From assembly GCA_019056785.1 (NCBI GenBank), contig DXJV01000001.1, forward strand, positions 1-64,000: a DNA stretch of 64,000 nucleotides. The letters are read 5' to 3'. The stretch's first letter is position 1. Every line of letters begins with the position of its first letter. Source of the DNA: Candidatus Heimdallarchaeota archaeon (GTDB taxonomy: Archaea > Asgardarchaeota > Heimdallarchaeia > JABLTI01). A program made the position numbers and the translations under genes. Shown one piece after another: positions 48,701 to 57,814 of this stretch. The notes below the pieces were generated by a model. That model saw nothing but the letters and a program-made list of their open reading frames with translations, was not told the DNA's origin and searched no databases.

Positions 48701-48809
48701 CATTGCTCACCAAGAACATCTCCTCGAGTGGATAAAAGTCAAAGGCACCTGTCCGGTCTGCCAGCAAAAATTGAAGCTTGATGAGTTTTCTCCAATAACT
48801 CAAATATAG
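45789..48809 (+). CDS. Large type-I membrane protein: ectodomain, TM, TPR-like helical region, zinc ribbon and RING-like finger
   Basis: GTG start; TM near AITVTLLLITTIGYLAFVFAI; CFNCGFKYFDSEPTCPQCG then CSVCKLPISFGSLTLECPHCHTIAHQEHLLEWIKVKGTCPVC. Confidence 0.82.
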   Translation: MLRRKLQRYVIITSTILVILLVATITTYAFQKDQKLTNPQLVEDYSYTLIDNTSFNFSTIEFESINYNSSMTVVDVLSIDDSLTSPPNLIMVYGSKENTTGYQHGFIELYAVSQVGYQAALQKVAGFLDASLDNETVFQKGCYFINNINDLFFYMLKQKGPDYFIDILAYQNQHLELNASIPINSLLLEETWDFAVMDKEPDKLVNLFLVGQNQTTHKISLVEFQLNVTTTNMNYIQSFSWDFQGKTFVDLQTTLEADAAYFYLCSVGTSPALYTSMTVFSVQKTLESSLTLVSNNSYTYGGNSFRAYSTKFLSRANTGHKQLALFGTLIIDGVDSYPYCLILSYTNGVPTAAEGIQLEQTPSWCLTGFIADLNYDSERELVLFTYDFVYHQRSEFTLLSNTTKQELTSGLYSFSQVKSSALLTIEGLSISAILAKDSSQNDVLVFHKLGFTPFKLRANSELLQINALNSLLLESYGINGTPITVSNAITNFAVHGVVNLDTTITIMPSIITLEIPSVAHSSDLLQFSIDIFQNSFVIYSKTFYVSLGYVPKITVIAPGSPIAIRLNESKTEIFEFLVNNQLPVTLIGEISIISSQRTKTTQINCLPAEETEIGINFNFAKPVGTKQAVENLSILIKTQIGTFRFQYAVVVSTGLTIGYMDLTAITVTLLLITTIGYLAFVFAISRETEESLEAYYLLKEPKKLEFKRFEKQAQRHLLQKCLQNKNWQVGLELAKARYPEYVAKFLKFKADEQLLMAQKLLQNGEFIKGLSHLESAREALEMIRSKPIVELLDGFIIPLKKLLDAIEHMKGLEKVAMLKDAFQKLLRLRKKKEEEKKGEEEAFSLKEFPFYLIAKELAVAFKENGDLENALNFLQIAYQDAPNGKKNDIVLEITDLIRLGLKPKELTIPDDFEVIKERLKNKKIMCFNCGFKYFDSEPTCPQCGTGTVKCSVCKLPISFGSLTLECPHCHTIAHQEHLLEWIKVKGTCPVCQQKLKLDEFSPITQI

Positions 48810-48832
48810 AGACTTTCCAAAGGGGGACCATT

Positions 48833-48864
48833 GACTATCCCTCACAAATGCGTGGGGGATAGTC
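48833..48864 (+). terminator. Strong hairpin followed by T-run after the RING-like gene
   Basis: GACTATCCCTCAC-aaatgc-GTGGGGGATAGTC (13-bp stem with one G:U) then gctattttttta. Confidence 0.65.
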
Positions 48865-48892
48865 GCTATTTTTTTATTTGAAACAATGGCGA

Positions 48893-49444
48893 TTAATTGA
48901 TTCGTTGAAGTAACAGGTCGCTGTAAGAATAGCTTTGGATTTCTTCTTTCTTAATGGCAAATTTTTCTATGAATGTTTGCACCTTTTCTTTAAGCTCAGC
49001 AAACTCATGGGGCGTTTCTGTCATAGCTTCAATTTCAATGAATGTCCCTAACCCCTCCACATTGTCCAGATTAAATTTAATATTTTGGATCCAGACAACT
49101 TCTCGAATTTTTTTTACTTCCACTAAGACTTCAAAAGCTGCTCGTAATACTTTCTCAAGTTTCGCTGGTGTGGCAGTGGGATAGAGTTCAAAATGACTTG
49201 GCCTAATCTCCTGGAGATCCTCTCGTTTGTAATATATCAAATAACTTTGTTTTGCTCCCTTGCGTAACTTTAACCGCCCTTTCGTTATTTTAAAATAAAT
49301 ATCCGTTTGCTCTTCTTGCCCTAGAAAAATTCCTCCTTCCTTTTCAAGAATAGCTTTTATCATAGAGAGGTCTTGGCATTTTGCTTTTATTTCAACAGTA
49401 AACATCTCTTCATCCTCAATCAATAAATACCTTCTCACTAACAA
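48893..49444 (-). CDS. CYTH-domain protein (class IV adenylate cyclase / CyaB-like)
   Basis: FTVEIKAKCQDLSMIKAILEKEG; QTDIYFKITKGRLKLRKG; LIYYKRED; FNLDNVEGLGTFIEIE. Confidence 0.88.
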   Translation of the reverse strand: MLVRRYLLIEDEEMFTVEIKAKCQDLSMIKAILEKEGGIFLGQEEQTDIYFKITKGRLKLRKGAKQSYLIYYKREDLQEIRPSHFELYPTATPAKLEKVLRAAFEVLVEVKKIREVVWIQNIKFNLDNVEGLGTFIEIEAMTETPHEFAELKEKVQTFIEKFAIKKEEIQSYSYSDLLLQRIN

Positions 49445-49510
49445 CTTCTTTAATTAAGAATGTACTGATTTGCTAAAGATTTTTATTAACAAATTTATTC
49501 TTATTTATCT

Positions 49511-50863
49511 ATGTTTTATTCCAGAGTTTTTTACCGTGGCCTTGTCGTTGCTCTTCTCTTTTTTCTCAGTTGTAATCCATTTAAAACTCAAGCGATCTCA
49601 CCAATAAGGGAAGTGACTGGCATTTTCAATCACCATGAAAATTTTCATCTCAATTTCGATGAAGGTTATGTGTGGTTTTGGGACGAATTTGCAAGTGCCG
49701 GAGGGGACGGGCCCGGGAATGACGTGGAGAATTGGGGCGGAAATTTGGGAGCATTTCATAATGCCTCTGAGATTTGGGCAAAACTTCATTCCTTAGAACA
49801 CCATTTTCCATCTATTATACAATTGGCAGATCTTGGCTTTAGTTACAATGGAAGACTTATACTACTTGTGATTATCACCGATGAAAGCGTTCAATCTTTC
49901 AAGAAAGAGGTTTTAATTGTAGCACATCACCATGGCCGTGAAGTAATTACTATTGAAAACTGTCTTTATTACATAGACAAATTGGTTTATGAGTTTCAGA
50001 ATAAAAATAGCACCATTCAGGAGTTGTTAGCTAAGAGAATAATCTATGTGATCCCTACTTTAAATCCAGATTCATTGGATATTGTTTATCGCTGGCCATA
50101 TGTTAGGAAAAATCTGCATCCTATTGATGAGGATGGTGATGGGATACGAGATGAAGAAGAAATCCTTTATAACTACGACTCGAGGGATAATGATACAACA
50201 ATAGGCGAAGATTTCCCGGGTGGAGTGGATTTGAATCGAAATTACCCCTTCCAATGGAATAACACCTCGGACAATAGTGCAGATCCGCATAGCTTTGTTT
50301 ATCGAGGTGCAAGCCCGTTTTCAGAGCCAGAGACAAGGGCTTTCGCAGAATTTGTAAGAAAGCATGACTTCCAATCAGCAACATCACTACATTCAGGGGT
50401 AGAATTAATACTCACACCATGGGCATATGACCCTCAAATAGACTGTCCTGATGAAGAAGTCTATATCAACCTGGCAGTAGAACTAACACGAGTGACAGGC
50501 ATCCCACATACAGACTTGTACCCAGCAATAGGAGAATGGGGAGATTGGATGTACGGAGCAAGGGGAATTGTTTCAGTTACAATAGAAACCTATAGACGAG
50601 AAAACGCAGCCTATGTTTGGGACTATTTCAACCCTCCGCCAAATAAAGTGCTTGCGGTGTCTGAAAGAGTATACCCAGGACTCTTGCTAATGACAAGCTA
50701 CACACGACAGGAACTGCAAATTGATCCATTGGAAAACATCACTAGAAGTAATACTTATTCTCCAACAGAGGAGACCAAACCGCCAAAAACAGCCCTTTTA
50801 GCCGGACTTTTGGGAAGCTGGATTGTTAGTATTGTCATCAGAAAAAAGGTGAAAAAATTATAG
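49511..50863 (+). CDS. Exported M14-family zinc carboxypeptidase, C-terminal TM
   Basis: VAHHHGREVITIENCLYYI; IPTLNPDSLD; GGVDLNRNYPFQW; SATSLHSGVELILTPWAY; SVTIETYR. Confidence 0.93.
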   Translation: MFYSRVFYRGLVVALLFFLSCNPFKTQAISPIREVTGIFNHHENFHLNFDEGYVWFWDEFASAGGDGPGNDVENWGGNLGAFHNASEIWAKLHSLEHHFPSIIQLADLGFSYNGRLILLVIITDESVQSFKKEVLIVAHHHGREVITIENCLYYIDKLVYEFQNKNSTIQELLAKRIIYVIPTLNPDSLDIVYRWPYVRKNLHPIDEDGDGIRDEEEILYNYDSRDNDTTIGEDFPGGVDLNRNYPFQWNNTSDNSADPHSFVYRGASPFSEPETRAFAEFVRKHDFQSATSLHSGVELILTPWAYDPQIDCPDEEVYINLAVELTRVTGIPHTDLYPAIGEWGDWMYGARGIVSVTIETYRRENAAYVWDYFNPPPNKVLAVSERVYPGLLLMTSYTRQELQIDPLENITRSNTYSPTEETKPPKTALLAGLLGSWIVSIVIRKKVKKL

Positions 50864-51147
50864 AAAAGGTAATTTTTTTCCATTCGAAATTAAAAACGCG
50901 AGGCATTCTATTAAGAAGCCCCGCGTTGAAACAGGAGACAGTCAATATTCAAAATGGCGTGCTATATGGCATTAATGCACGCTAATTAATTTTACTCTTC
51001 CATAAAATATAAACTTATTCTTACAACCGTTTTTTATTTATTTAAACAACTTTCTTACTTTTTTACCTCTTTTTTGCATTTTTTCTTGGTTCATCTGTTT
51101 TTTTTTAGTGAGAGGTATCCTCTTTTTTTTATTTTCGAGTCGGTGTT

Positions 51148-51369
51148 TTAGTGTAAAAGATCAGGTAGGTCGCCTACTTTTTTCAAAAGAAAATACGTTC
51201 CAAAAAATATTCCTACGCCAATTCCAATGGCTATCAAGACTCCCAGAATGCTGATGAATCTATCCACAAAGAAAAGTGCTATGAAGCCTATGAACACGAG
51301 TGTGATAACAATCGAAAAAGCGCTTTTTTTACTTTTAGCTGTCTTGTTTCCAAAAAACTTTAGCTTCAA
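51148..51369 (-). CDS. Two-TM small membrane protein
   Basis: 73 aa: FSIVITLVFIGFIALFFVDRFISILGVLIAIGIGVGIFFGTYFLL. Confidence 0.5.
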   Translation of the reverse strand: MKLKFFGNKTAKSKKSAFSIVITLVFIGFIALFFVDRFISILGVLIAIGIGVGIFFGTYFLLKKVGDLPDLLH

Positions 51370-51522
51370 ACAGAGGTTCTCCAGTTTTGTTTGCTACAAG
51401 TCAATAGCATTATTCTTTGATTAAAAGGATTTTCTCCAACAAAAACGTTTTCATTACAATATCTTTTTAATATTGTTCTCAAACATTTGTCTTAGAGTTC
51501 CTTATTTGAAAGAGGTATCCCA

Positions 51523-52566
51523 ATGAGCGACTTAAAAACGAATGCTTTAAAAGAATTGGTTTCAACCCCCAAGGATTTGAACAAACTAATTCTCTATGAA
51601 GCTAATCTCAAAAAGGCTTATTTATTATTACTTTTTGACTGTCGCACTTCTCTTCTTAATAGTTTGCAAGGCGGTGGGCTTTCCCCTCGAATTGATCGTC
51701 TTTTGCGCCAATTAAAAACCAGGCTTGATTCCTTAATTGACCGGGCCCGTTATGATGAATTGCGTTTTCGTCCAGGAACAGCCGCTTCCGTTCGAAAAAC
51801 AACTGCGAATAATTGTCTGCTCTATAATTTCATCATTTTCAGTCGTGCTTGGGATTTGAAAGATTATTTAAAGGAATTTGATTCACTTCTTCTTTTTAGT
51901 GAAGAGGCGCAAACTCTTGATAAAGCAAAATCCATTTTACGTATTATTACTGATATTGATGATTTGCTCTCCAATAAAGAGAACGTTAAAACCAACATTC
52001 AATCAACAGAAGAGGTGGCTAATTCCCTGTACGAACGTTTTAACCGTGAATTAGAACTAGCTGAAACTGCTGGTGCGCTTAAAGGAATTATTAAATTAGA
52101 GAAGCCCAAGTTATTAGGGAAATCGAAATATTTCAAGCAGTTGGGAAGTTTAATCTTGAAAGTGGCTTTTTCTTTTGGCATAGAACATGCAGAGGAGCCC
52201 ATTTCTCTCATTGCCCTGACAACTCGCTTAAACGACACCTACCCTCGGGTTCGAGCTGAGCCAAAAGATATTTTTAAAGCAGTAGAAAGCCTTGCTGAGA
52301 ATGGCTTTCTCTATTTAACGAAAGACGAACATGATGTCTATTGGATCTCCTTAAAACCATCTGAAAGCGAAGCAAATGTCATTCTTTCTTTAGCTGAGAA
52401 GAAAGGGTCCTTAACACTCGAGGAAGTAGTCCGGGAAACGAATTGGTCATTAAAGAAGGCTAAGAGCGAATTAGATAAATTTGTCACAGCTGGTTGCGCT
52501 ATTAAGGATGATAACTACTCTTCTGGCCTTATTTATTACTTCCCAGCATTGCAAAACGAAGAGTGA
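51523..52566 (+). CDS. EAP30 (ESCRT-II Vps22/Vps36)-like tandem winged-helix protein with helical N-terminal extension
   Basis: C-terminus PISLIALTTRLNDTYPRVRAEPKDIFKAVESLAENGF...ILSLAEKKGSLTLEEVVRETNWSLKKAKSELDKFVTAGCAIKDDNYSSGLIYYFP resembles EAP30 (SP-EDL-ACE..L; GSLT-EE; LAKE-LL--E--G-L-RDD--EGLRFYPN). Confidence 0.55.
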   Translation: MSDLKTNALKELVSTPKDLNKLILYEANLKKAYLLLLFDCRTSLLNSLQGGGLSPRIDRLLRQLKTRLDSLIDRARYDELRFRPGTAASVRKTTANNCLLYNFIIFSRAWDLKDYLKEFDSLLLFSEEAQTLDKAKSILRIITDIDDLLSNKENVKTNIQSTEEVANSLYERFNRELELAETAGALKGIIKLEKPKLLGKSKYFKQLGSLILKVAFSFGIEHAEEPISLIALTTRLNDTYPRVRAEPKDIFKAVESLAENGFLYLTKDEHDVYWISLKPSESEANVILSLAEKKGSLTLEEVVRETNWSLKKAKSELDKFVTAGCAIKDDNYSSGLIYYFPALQNEE

Positions 52567-52574
52567 TTATTGAG

Positions 52575-55109
52575 TTACTGATACTTCACCTCAAGTTCGA
52601 GCGGGAAATCAGGATTTGGAATCATAATCGTAAAGCCTTTTTTCTCCTCTAAGTTCTTCCATGATAATTGTTGATTCTCACTTATCTTTTTGACCAGTCT
52701 ATCATTCACTTTAATTTCTTTGGGAATTTTCTCTGTAATAACAACAATCTGGAGTTCATTATTGGTTGTGGGAAGGCCTTCCAATTTCCCATCTTTGAAA
52801 ATTTCGAGAGCAAGTTTTCGTGGCTCCGTAGCTCCACGAATCAGTAAGTGTGTGTAGTTGCCTTTCTCGAACGCTTTGGTTATACCATCATCAAGATAAA
52901 CTTCCCCCGAAATTTCAGATGCAGGATAAACGTATAAGCTGAGAGGATGTTCTGAAGTTTTTTCAACAAATGGGACGGCTGATCCCATTGGAAGCACTGC
53001 TCCTTTTCGAACAAATAGCGGCACAGTTTCAAGTGGAACTTCTCTTACAAGTATTTGTCCTCCTTGAAATTCTTCTGCGCTCCAGAAGTCTATCCATTGG
53101 GTGCCTTTTGGCAAGTATATTTCTCGTGTAGCCAACTTTCCATTGTTGCCACTGGCAGTTAAAATGGGTGCTATTAACAAGTTAGAACCCACGAAAAATT
53201 GAGAATTATGCCATTTAGCATTCAATGTTTCTTTATCTTTGGGGAATTCCATGAACAAAGGGCGTATCATTGGTAGTCCTGTTGTAGAAGCTTTCCAAAG
53301 GAGCGTATAAAGATAGGGAAGCAGTTGATATCTTAACTCGAGGGTTTTTCTAATGATCGTTTCATACTTCTCACCAAAGACCCATGGCTCTTGAAAAGCA
53401 GTTCCTTTTGCTGAATGGTTTCGACAGAAGGGGTAGAAAATCCCTAATTGATACCAACGTGTGAGAAGTTCTGGCGTAGTATCAAAAGCAAATCCTCCAA
53501 GATCAGCGGCAACAAAGGGTTGTCCTGTTATGCCCATGTTCAAAATCATGGGAATGGATTGCCGAAGCGAACTCCAGCGGCTAGCATTATCGCCCGTCCA
53601 TGTAGCAGCATAACGTTGTATTCCACTATAAGCTGTTCGAGCAAAAATAAAGGTTCTTTGTTCACCTCGCAGTTTATCGAGCCCTTCGCGTGTTGCCTTT
53701 GCAAACATATTGCCATATGCATTATGGACCTTCCGATTTGGAATCTTTTTTCCGTTAATCGTGTGGAGCACATTGCTTGGGAAGGTTCTCCGCACAGAAA
53801 AGATGGATGGTTCTGCCATATCTAGCCAGAAACCTTCTACGCCAACATCTAAATAACTTTGATAGAGCGCTCCCCACCATTCCCGAACTTTTGGGTCGAA
53901 AAAGTCAGGGAAGATGCAATTACCCGGCCAAACCTCACCAATAAAAGGTTCACCAGAAGGCAATGAACAATAATATTTGTTTTCAAGGCATTCTTGGTAG
54001 ATCTGCCAATCTGGGTCAACTTTCAAACCAGGGTCAGTCATTACAATCGTTTTAAAACCTGCATTTCGCAAGTCCTGTAGTAGTTTGGCCAGTTGAGGAA
54101 AACGCGTTGAATCCCAAGTAAAAACACGATAGCCATTCATATAATCAATATCAAGATGAATGCTGTCGCAAGGGATTCGCCGTTCTCTGAATTCTCTCGC
54201 TAATTCTCGAACCTTGTTTTCGGGGTAATAACTCCAACGACACTGGTGATAGCCTAATACCCAGCGTGGTGGGAAAGGCAAGAGGCCATTTAATTGCGCT
54301 ATTTGTTTGGAGAGATCTTTTAAGGTTGGGCCGGTGAAAATATAATAACATAAAGGCTCGTTTTCGGTAAAATAAGAAACGGTTCCATCTTCCAATTTCG
54401 ATAGTTGTATTATTGAAAAGCCTGGATTGTCATAAAAAATCGCATAAGCTTTCCCATTCTCTTTAATAGAAATTTGAAATGGCTCGTTTTGATAGAGCGG
54501 GTCTTCTTTTGTGTCATAGCCAGTAGGGTCGATGTTCCAAAAAAGCATCTTTTCCTTATTTTTCAACAGTTTGCCGGTCTTTTCACCGAAGCCTAAATGA
54601 TATTCGAAAGATGCACCAGTCTTAATAATTCGCCCCCAGGAACCTTTCTTGCTCCAAGAAATAGGTTGTTTATCTTTTGTGAGAATAGAGCCATCTACGC
54701 ACTCAAAGCTGATAATTGAATCTCTTTCTTGTACTTTAATAACAATTTCTTCTCTTGTTGAAACATTTTTATCTTGCTTAATTTGCAGCAAGCCATATTG
54801 TTTGCTTAATTTCAACTGTAAACTGCTCTTTGGCTCCTCTGCAGCGAAAGAGATGTGCTCTTCCGGTAGTCTTTCTTTAGACGCCCGAACACGCCAAATG
54901 GTGGAAGTAATGATTTTGATCTCTAAAAAGCCGCGCTCACATTCGATGAGTACTCTATCTCCAAGGCTTTTCGAAGAAACGATTCCGCCGATAGATGTCC
55001 ATCGTAGGGGCTTTCTCTTATAATTCAGAATTGGAACCGTTATATTTAGAATTCCTCGAATAATCCTCGCATTAAGCTGACTCGCGAAAGTTGTTCGATC
55101 TTTTGCCAT
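52575..55109 (-). CDS. Glycoside hydrolase family 31 alpha-glucosidase-like
   Basis: PPRWVLGYHQCRWSYYPENKVRELAREFRERRIPCDSIHLDIDYMNGYRVFTWD; nucleophile GFWLDMAEPS; ATWTGDNASRWSSL; PFCRNHS. Confidence 0.95.
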   Translation of the reverse strand: MAKDRTTFASQLNARIIRGILNITVPILNYKRKPLRWTSIGGIVSSKSLGDRVLIECERGFLEIKIITSTIWRVRASKERLPEEHISFAAEEPKSSLQLKLSKQYGLLQIKQDKNVSTREEIVIKVQERDSIISFECVDGSILTKDKQPISWSKKGSWGRIIKTGASFEYHLGFGEKTGKLLKNKEKMLFWNIDPTGYDTKEDPLYQNEPFQISIKENGKAYAIFYDNPGFSIIQLSKLEDGTVSYFTENEPLCYYIFTGPTLKDLSKQIAQLNGLLPFPPRWVLGYHQCRWSYYPENKVRELAREFRERRIPCDSIHLDIDYMNGYRVFTWDSTRFPQLAKLLQDLRNAGFKTIVMTDPGLKVDPDWQIYQECLENKYYCSLPSGEPFIGEVWPGNCIFPDFFDPKVREWWGALYQSYLDVGVEGFWLDMAEPSIFSVRRTFPSNVLHTINGKKIPNRKVHNAYGNMFAKATREGLDKLRGEQRTFIFARTAYSGIQRYAATWTGDNASRWSSLRQSIPMILNMGITGQPFVAADLGGFAFDTTPELLTRWYQLGIFYPFCRNHSAKGTAFQEPWVFGEKYETIIRKTLELRYQLLPYLYTLLWKASTTGLPMIRPLFMEFPKDKETLNAKWHNSQFFVGSNLLIAPILTASGNNGKLATREIYLPKGTQWIDFWSAEEFQGGQILVREVPLETVPLFVRKGAVLPMGSAVPFVEKTSEHPLSLYVYPASEISGEVYLDDGITKAFEKGNYTHLLIRGATEPRKLALEIFKDGKLEGLPTTNNELQIVVITEKIPKEIKVNDRLVKKISENQQLSWKNLEEKKGFTIMIPNPDFPLELEVKYQ

Positions 55110-55203
55110 GTGAATCCTAATTGTGCCTATGTTTTAAATTTATTTTTACAAAGGAAAAATTTTTCTTCCCTTCCTCTTTCTTCTTAGAAACCTTTTTTTT
55201 CAC

Positions 55204-56076
55204 TTGGTAGCAATATTACAAATATTTAGAAAGACTCGAGTGGAAAAGATGGAAGAAAAAGATTACTATTTGCGGGAATTGTCATTAAACGATTGGGAAA
55301 AATTCCATGAGATGGATAAATTAATTTTTCAGGAGGATTTTCTTCGTGAGGAAGGTTTCCGGCGAAGTTTAATGGGGTTAAAAAGTCTAATAGTGGTTGC
55401 AGTTGAAAAGGAGACCAAAAATTTTATTGGTTATTACAGAATCGCCATTTACGGAAGAGAGGGACACATTCAGACAATTGGGGTTCATCCTGATTATCGT
55501 CGGAAAGGCGTGGGCTCACACTTACTCGAGAGAAGTATTTATCAATTAGAAAAAAGTGGTTGCATAAATTATTTCCTTTATGTCCAGACAAATAATACAC
55601 CTGCAATTAATCTCTATAAGAAATATGGTTTTCAGGAGGAAACAAAAAGTTGGCAATTTGTTGTTCCTTTTGATCGGTTACCAAATAAACCTCGCGGAAA
55701 ATGCCGCCATGTTGAATGGGGTGAAATTCAACTCCTCTCTTTGCGCTTTAATGTTAATCCCCTACAAATCCAACAGTATTTTGGAAAAAAAGAACAATAT
55801 GTTCTTGTATATGAAATGTTGGGGCAACAGCTGGGGTTCGCAAGATTCAATCCTGCTTTTCCTGGAGCTTTTCCTTTCATCTTAAAGGACTCCAATTACT
55901 TCTTAGATATGGTTGCTATTCTTAAAAGTTATATCAGTCAAAAGAATTTCACAGAAATGAAAATAACTTTTGAGAATCAAGGTAGATTGGTAAATTATCT
56001 AAAAGAACAGAAAATTCCGCTAAATTACTCTCTCCTTAAAATGCGAAAAGAGAAAGATGATAATTCAACAAAATAG
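55204..56076 (+). CDS. GNAT-family N-acetyltransferase with C-terminal extension
   Basis: IQTIGVHPDYRRKGVGSHLLERSIYQLEKSG; NTPAINLYKKYGFQEE. Confidence 0.92.
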   Translation: MVAILQIFRKTRVEKMEEKDYYLRELSLNDWEKFHEMDKLIFQEDFLREEGFRRSLMGLKSLIVVAVEKETKNFIGYYRIAIYGREGHIQTIGVHPDYRRKGVGSHLLERSIYQLEKSGCINYFLYVQTNNTPAINLYKKYGFQEETKSWQFVVPFDRLPNKPRGKCRHVEWGEIQLLSLRFNVNPLQIQQYFGKKEQYVLVYEMLGQQLGFARFNPAFPGAFPFILKDSNYFLDMVAILKSYISQKNFTEMKITFENQGRLVNYLKEQKIPLNYSLLKMRKEKDDNSTK

Positions 56077-56178
56077 TGACAACATCGATTTTACTAATGA
56101 ATTCTATTTTCAAATGTAAAGGGCCGTTTAAAACTATAAAAGGCCATTCGAAGTAAATAGTAAGTATAAACTGTACCG

Positions 56179-56718
56179 GTGGCTCCTCTTACAATGAACA
56201 TTCTAATAACCGGTTATCCCCGGACAGGGAAAACAACCCTAATTAAAAAACTTCTCGAGAAACTAGAAGTAACACGCGCGGGTTTTTATACCGAGGAGCT
56301 GTGTAAAAATAACAGACAACGAGTTGGTTTTCAAATTAAAACAATTAAAACAAAACAAACAGGACTATTGGCACATGTAGCCATAAAGTCAAATTGGCAG
56401 GTGGGAAGATATTATGTTCAATTGCCAGAGTTTGAGCGATTGGTTATCCCAGAACTCCAAATTGCTGCAGATGTTATTGTTATAGATGAAATCGGCAAGA
56501 TGGAATTGTTCTCAGAGCCTTTCAGAGAACAGTTGCTTAAAAATTTGGCAAAAGGAAATGTCTTAGCAACAATAACCAAGAAAGGTGGCGGAAAGTTCGT
56601 CCAACAAATAAAAGAACGATCAGATGTTCAATTATTGGAGATCACAATCAAAAATAGAGATGCACTCCTCCCTCTCATCTTAAAGATGTTGTACAAAGGA
56701 CGGAAAAATAATGATTGA
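56179..56718 (+). CDS. Nucleoside-triphosphatase THEP1-like
   Basis: ITGYPRTGKTTLIKKLLEKL; AGFYTEEL; VIVIDEIGKMELFSEPF. Confidence 0.92.
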   Translation: MAPLTMNILITGYPRTGKTTLIKKLLEKLEVTRAGFYTEELCKNNRQRVGFQIKTIKTKQTGLLAHVAIKSNWQVGRYYVQLPEFERLVIPELQIAADVIVIDEIGKMELFSEPFREQLLKNLAKGNVLATITKKGGGKFVQQIKERSDVQLLEITIKNRDALLPLILKMLYKGRKNND

Positions 56719-57067
56719 GAAAAAGAACACCAATGAACTTTTAGGAGAGTTAAAAGAAAGTCAAGATGGTACACTTGTTGTGGAACTGGCACAAAATGCT
56801 TCCTATTCAATTGCTTATGGAACACTTGAACCAAAACAAGGAAATAAACGACATCGCTTGAGCTCTTCAGAAACCTATTTCTTCCTCGAGGGTGAAGGTA
56901 TTTTAATATTTGACGATCAAAAAATTCCAGTTCAGAAAAACATGCTTGTTACTGTCCCTGAAAATTGCAGCCAAAAATTAGTCAATACTTCTGAAAAAAA
57001 GTTGACCTTTTTAATGATCGTTTCACCGCCTTATAATGTCAGCCAAGAATGGATCGAAGAAGATTAG
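56711..57067 (+). CDS. Cupin-domain protein
   Basis: NKRHRLSSSETYFFLEGEGILIFDDQKIPVQKNMLVTVPENCSQKLVNTS. Confidence 0.88.
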   Translation: MIEKKNTNELLGELKESQDGTLVVELAQNASYSIAYGTLEPKQGNKRHRLSSSETYFFLEGEGILIFDDQKIPVQKNMLVTVPENCSQKLVNTSEKKLTFLMIVSPPYNVSQEWIEED

Positions 57068-57126
57068 CAAGTATTGAAAAATTATTTATATTATACCGAA
57101 GCGAGCTCTCTTATCTAAACACTTGA

Positions 57127-57774
57127 GTGTTATTATTAATGGCTGATCTTCCTTTTAACCCTGAAAAACCCTTGCCAACCCCCTCAACTTCTCCATGGGA
57201 GAAACAACGATTGAAATTGTGGAATTGGTTGTTATTTGATTTTTTAATGATCCTAGTTGAAAGTGCTTTGGTTATCATTTCCTATGAAATTACTATCAAA
57301 ACGAATCCTGATCTTTCTATTTGGAATGCCACGAACATCGTTTTGGCAATTGTTATCTTAATTTGCTTGATTTCAGCCTTAATGCTAATCGGTGTTTTCA
57401 TTACTTTTAATATTACTTCACTAATAGGCGTGATTCAATATTGGCAACTCAAAAAGCTCCTAGAAAATGAAGACTTTGAGGAAGTGAAAAAAAGTGCAGA
57501 GAAAAAATTAAAACAATATACTGCCGGGGCTTCTTCTGACTCTTCTCCGATGATCGATTTTATCATGAACAAGACTTATAACGACAAGGAGTGTGCAATA
57601 GCGGCTCTATCAGAATTAGAAGGCAAAGAAATAGATGAGCTCCTGTTTACTCTTGCTTTTGGAAAGAAAAAAACGATTGCTTCAAAGTCCATTAAAGCTT
57701 TAGAATACCGAGCAGTAAAAAGAGGTTTTCAATCACTTGGCGACTATCAAGAGTATTTACAAATTCACGAATAA
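57127..57774 (+). CDS. Two-TM membrane protein with cytoplasmic tail (start probably ATG 57139)
   Basis: MADLPFNPEKPLPTPSTSPWEKQRLKLW; two long TM segments. Confidence 0.6.
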   Translation: MLLLMADLPFNPEKPLPTPSTSPWEKQRLKLWNWLLFDFLMILVESALVIISYEITIKTNPDLSIWNATNIVLAIVILICLISALMLIGVFITFNITSLIGVIQYWQLKKLLENEDFEEVKKSAEKKLKQYTAGASSDSSPMIDFIMNKTYNDKECAIAALSELEGKEIDELLFTLAFGKKKTIASKSIKALEYRAVKRGFQSLGDYQEYLQIHE

Positions 57775-57814
57775 AATACTTTTATAATTACTTTATAACT
57801 TTTTATTACTAGAA

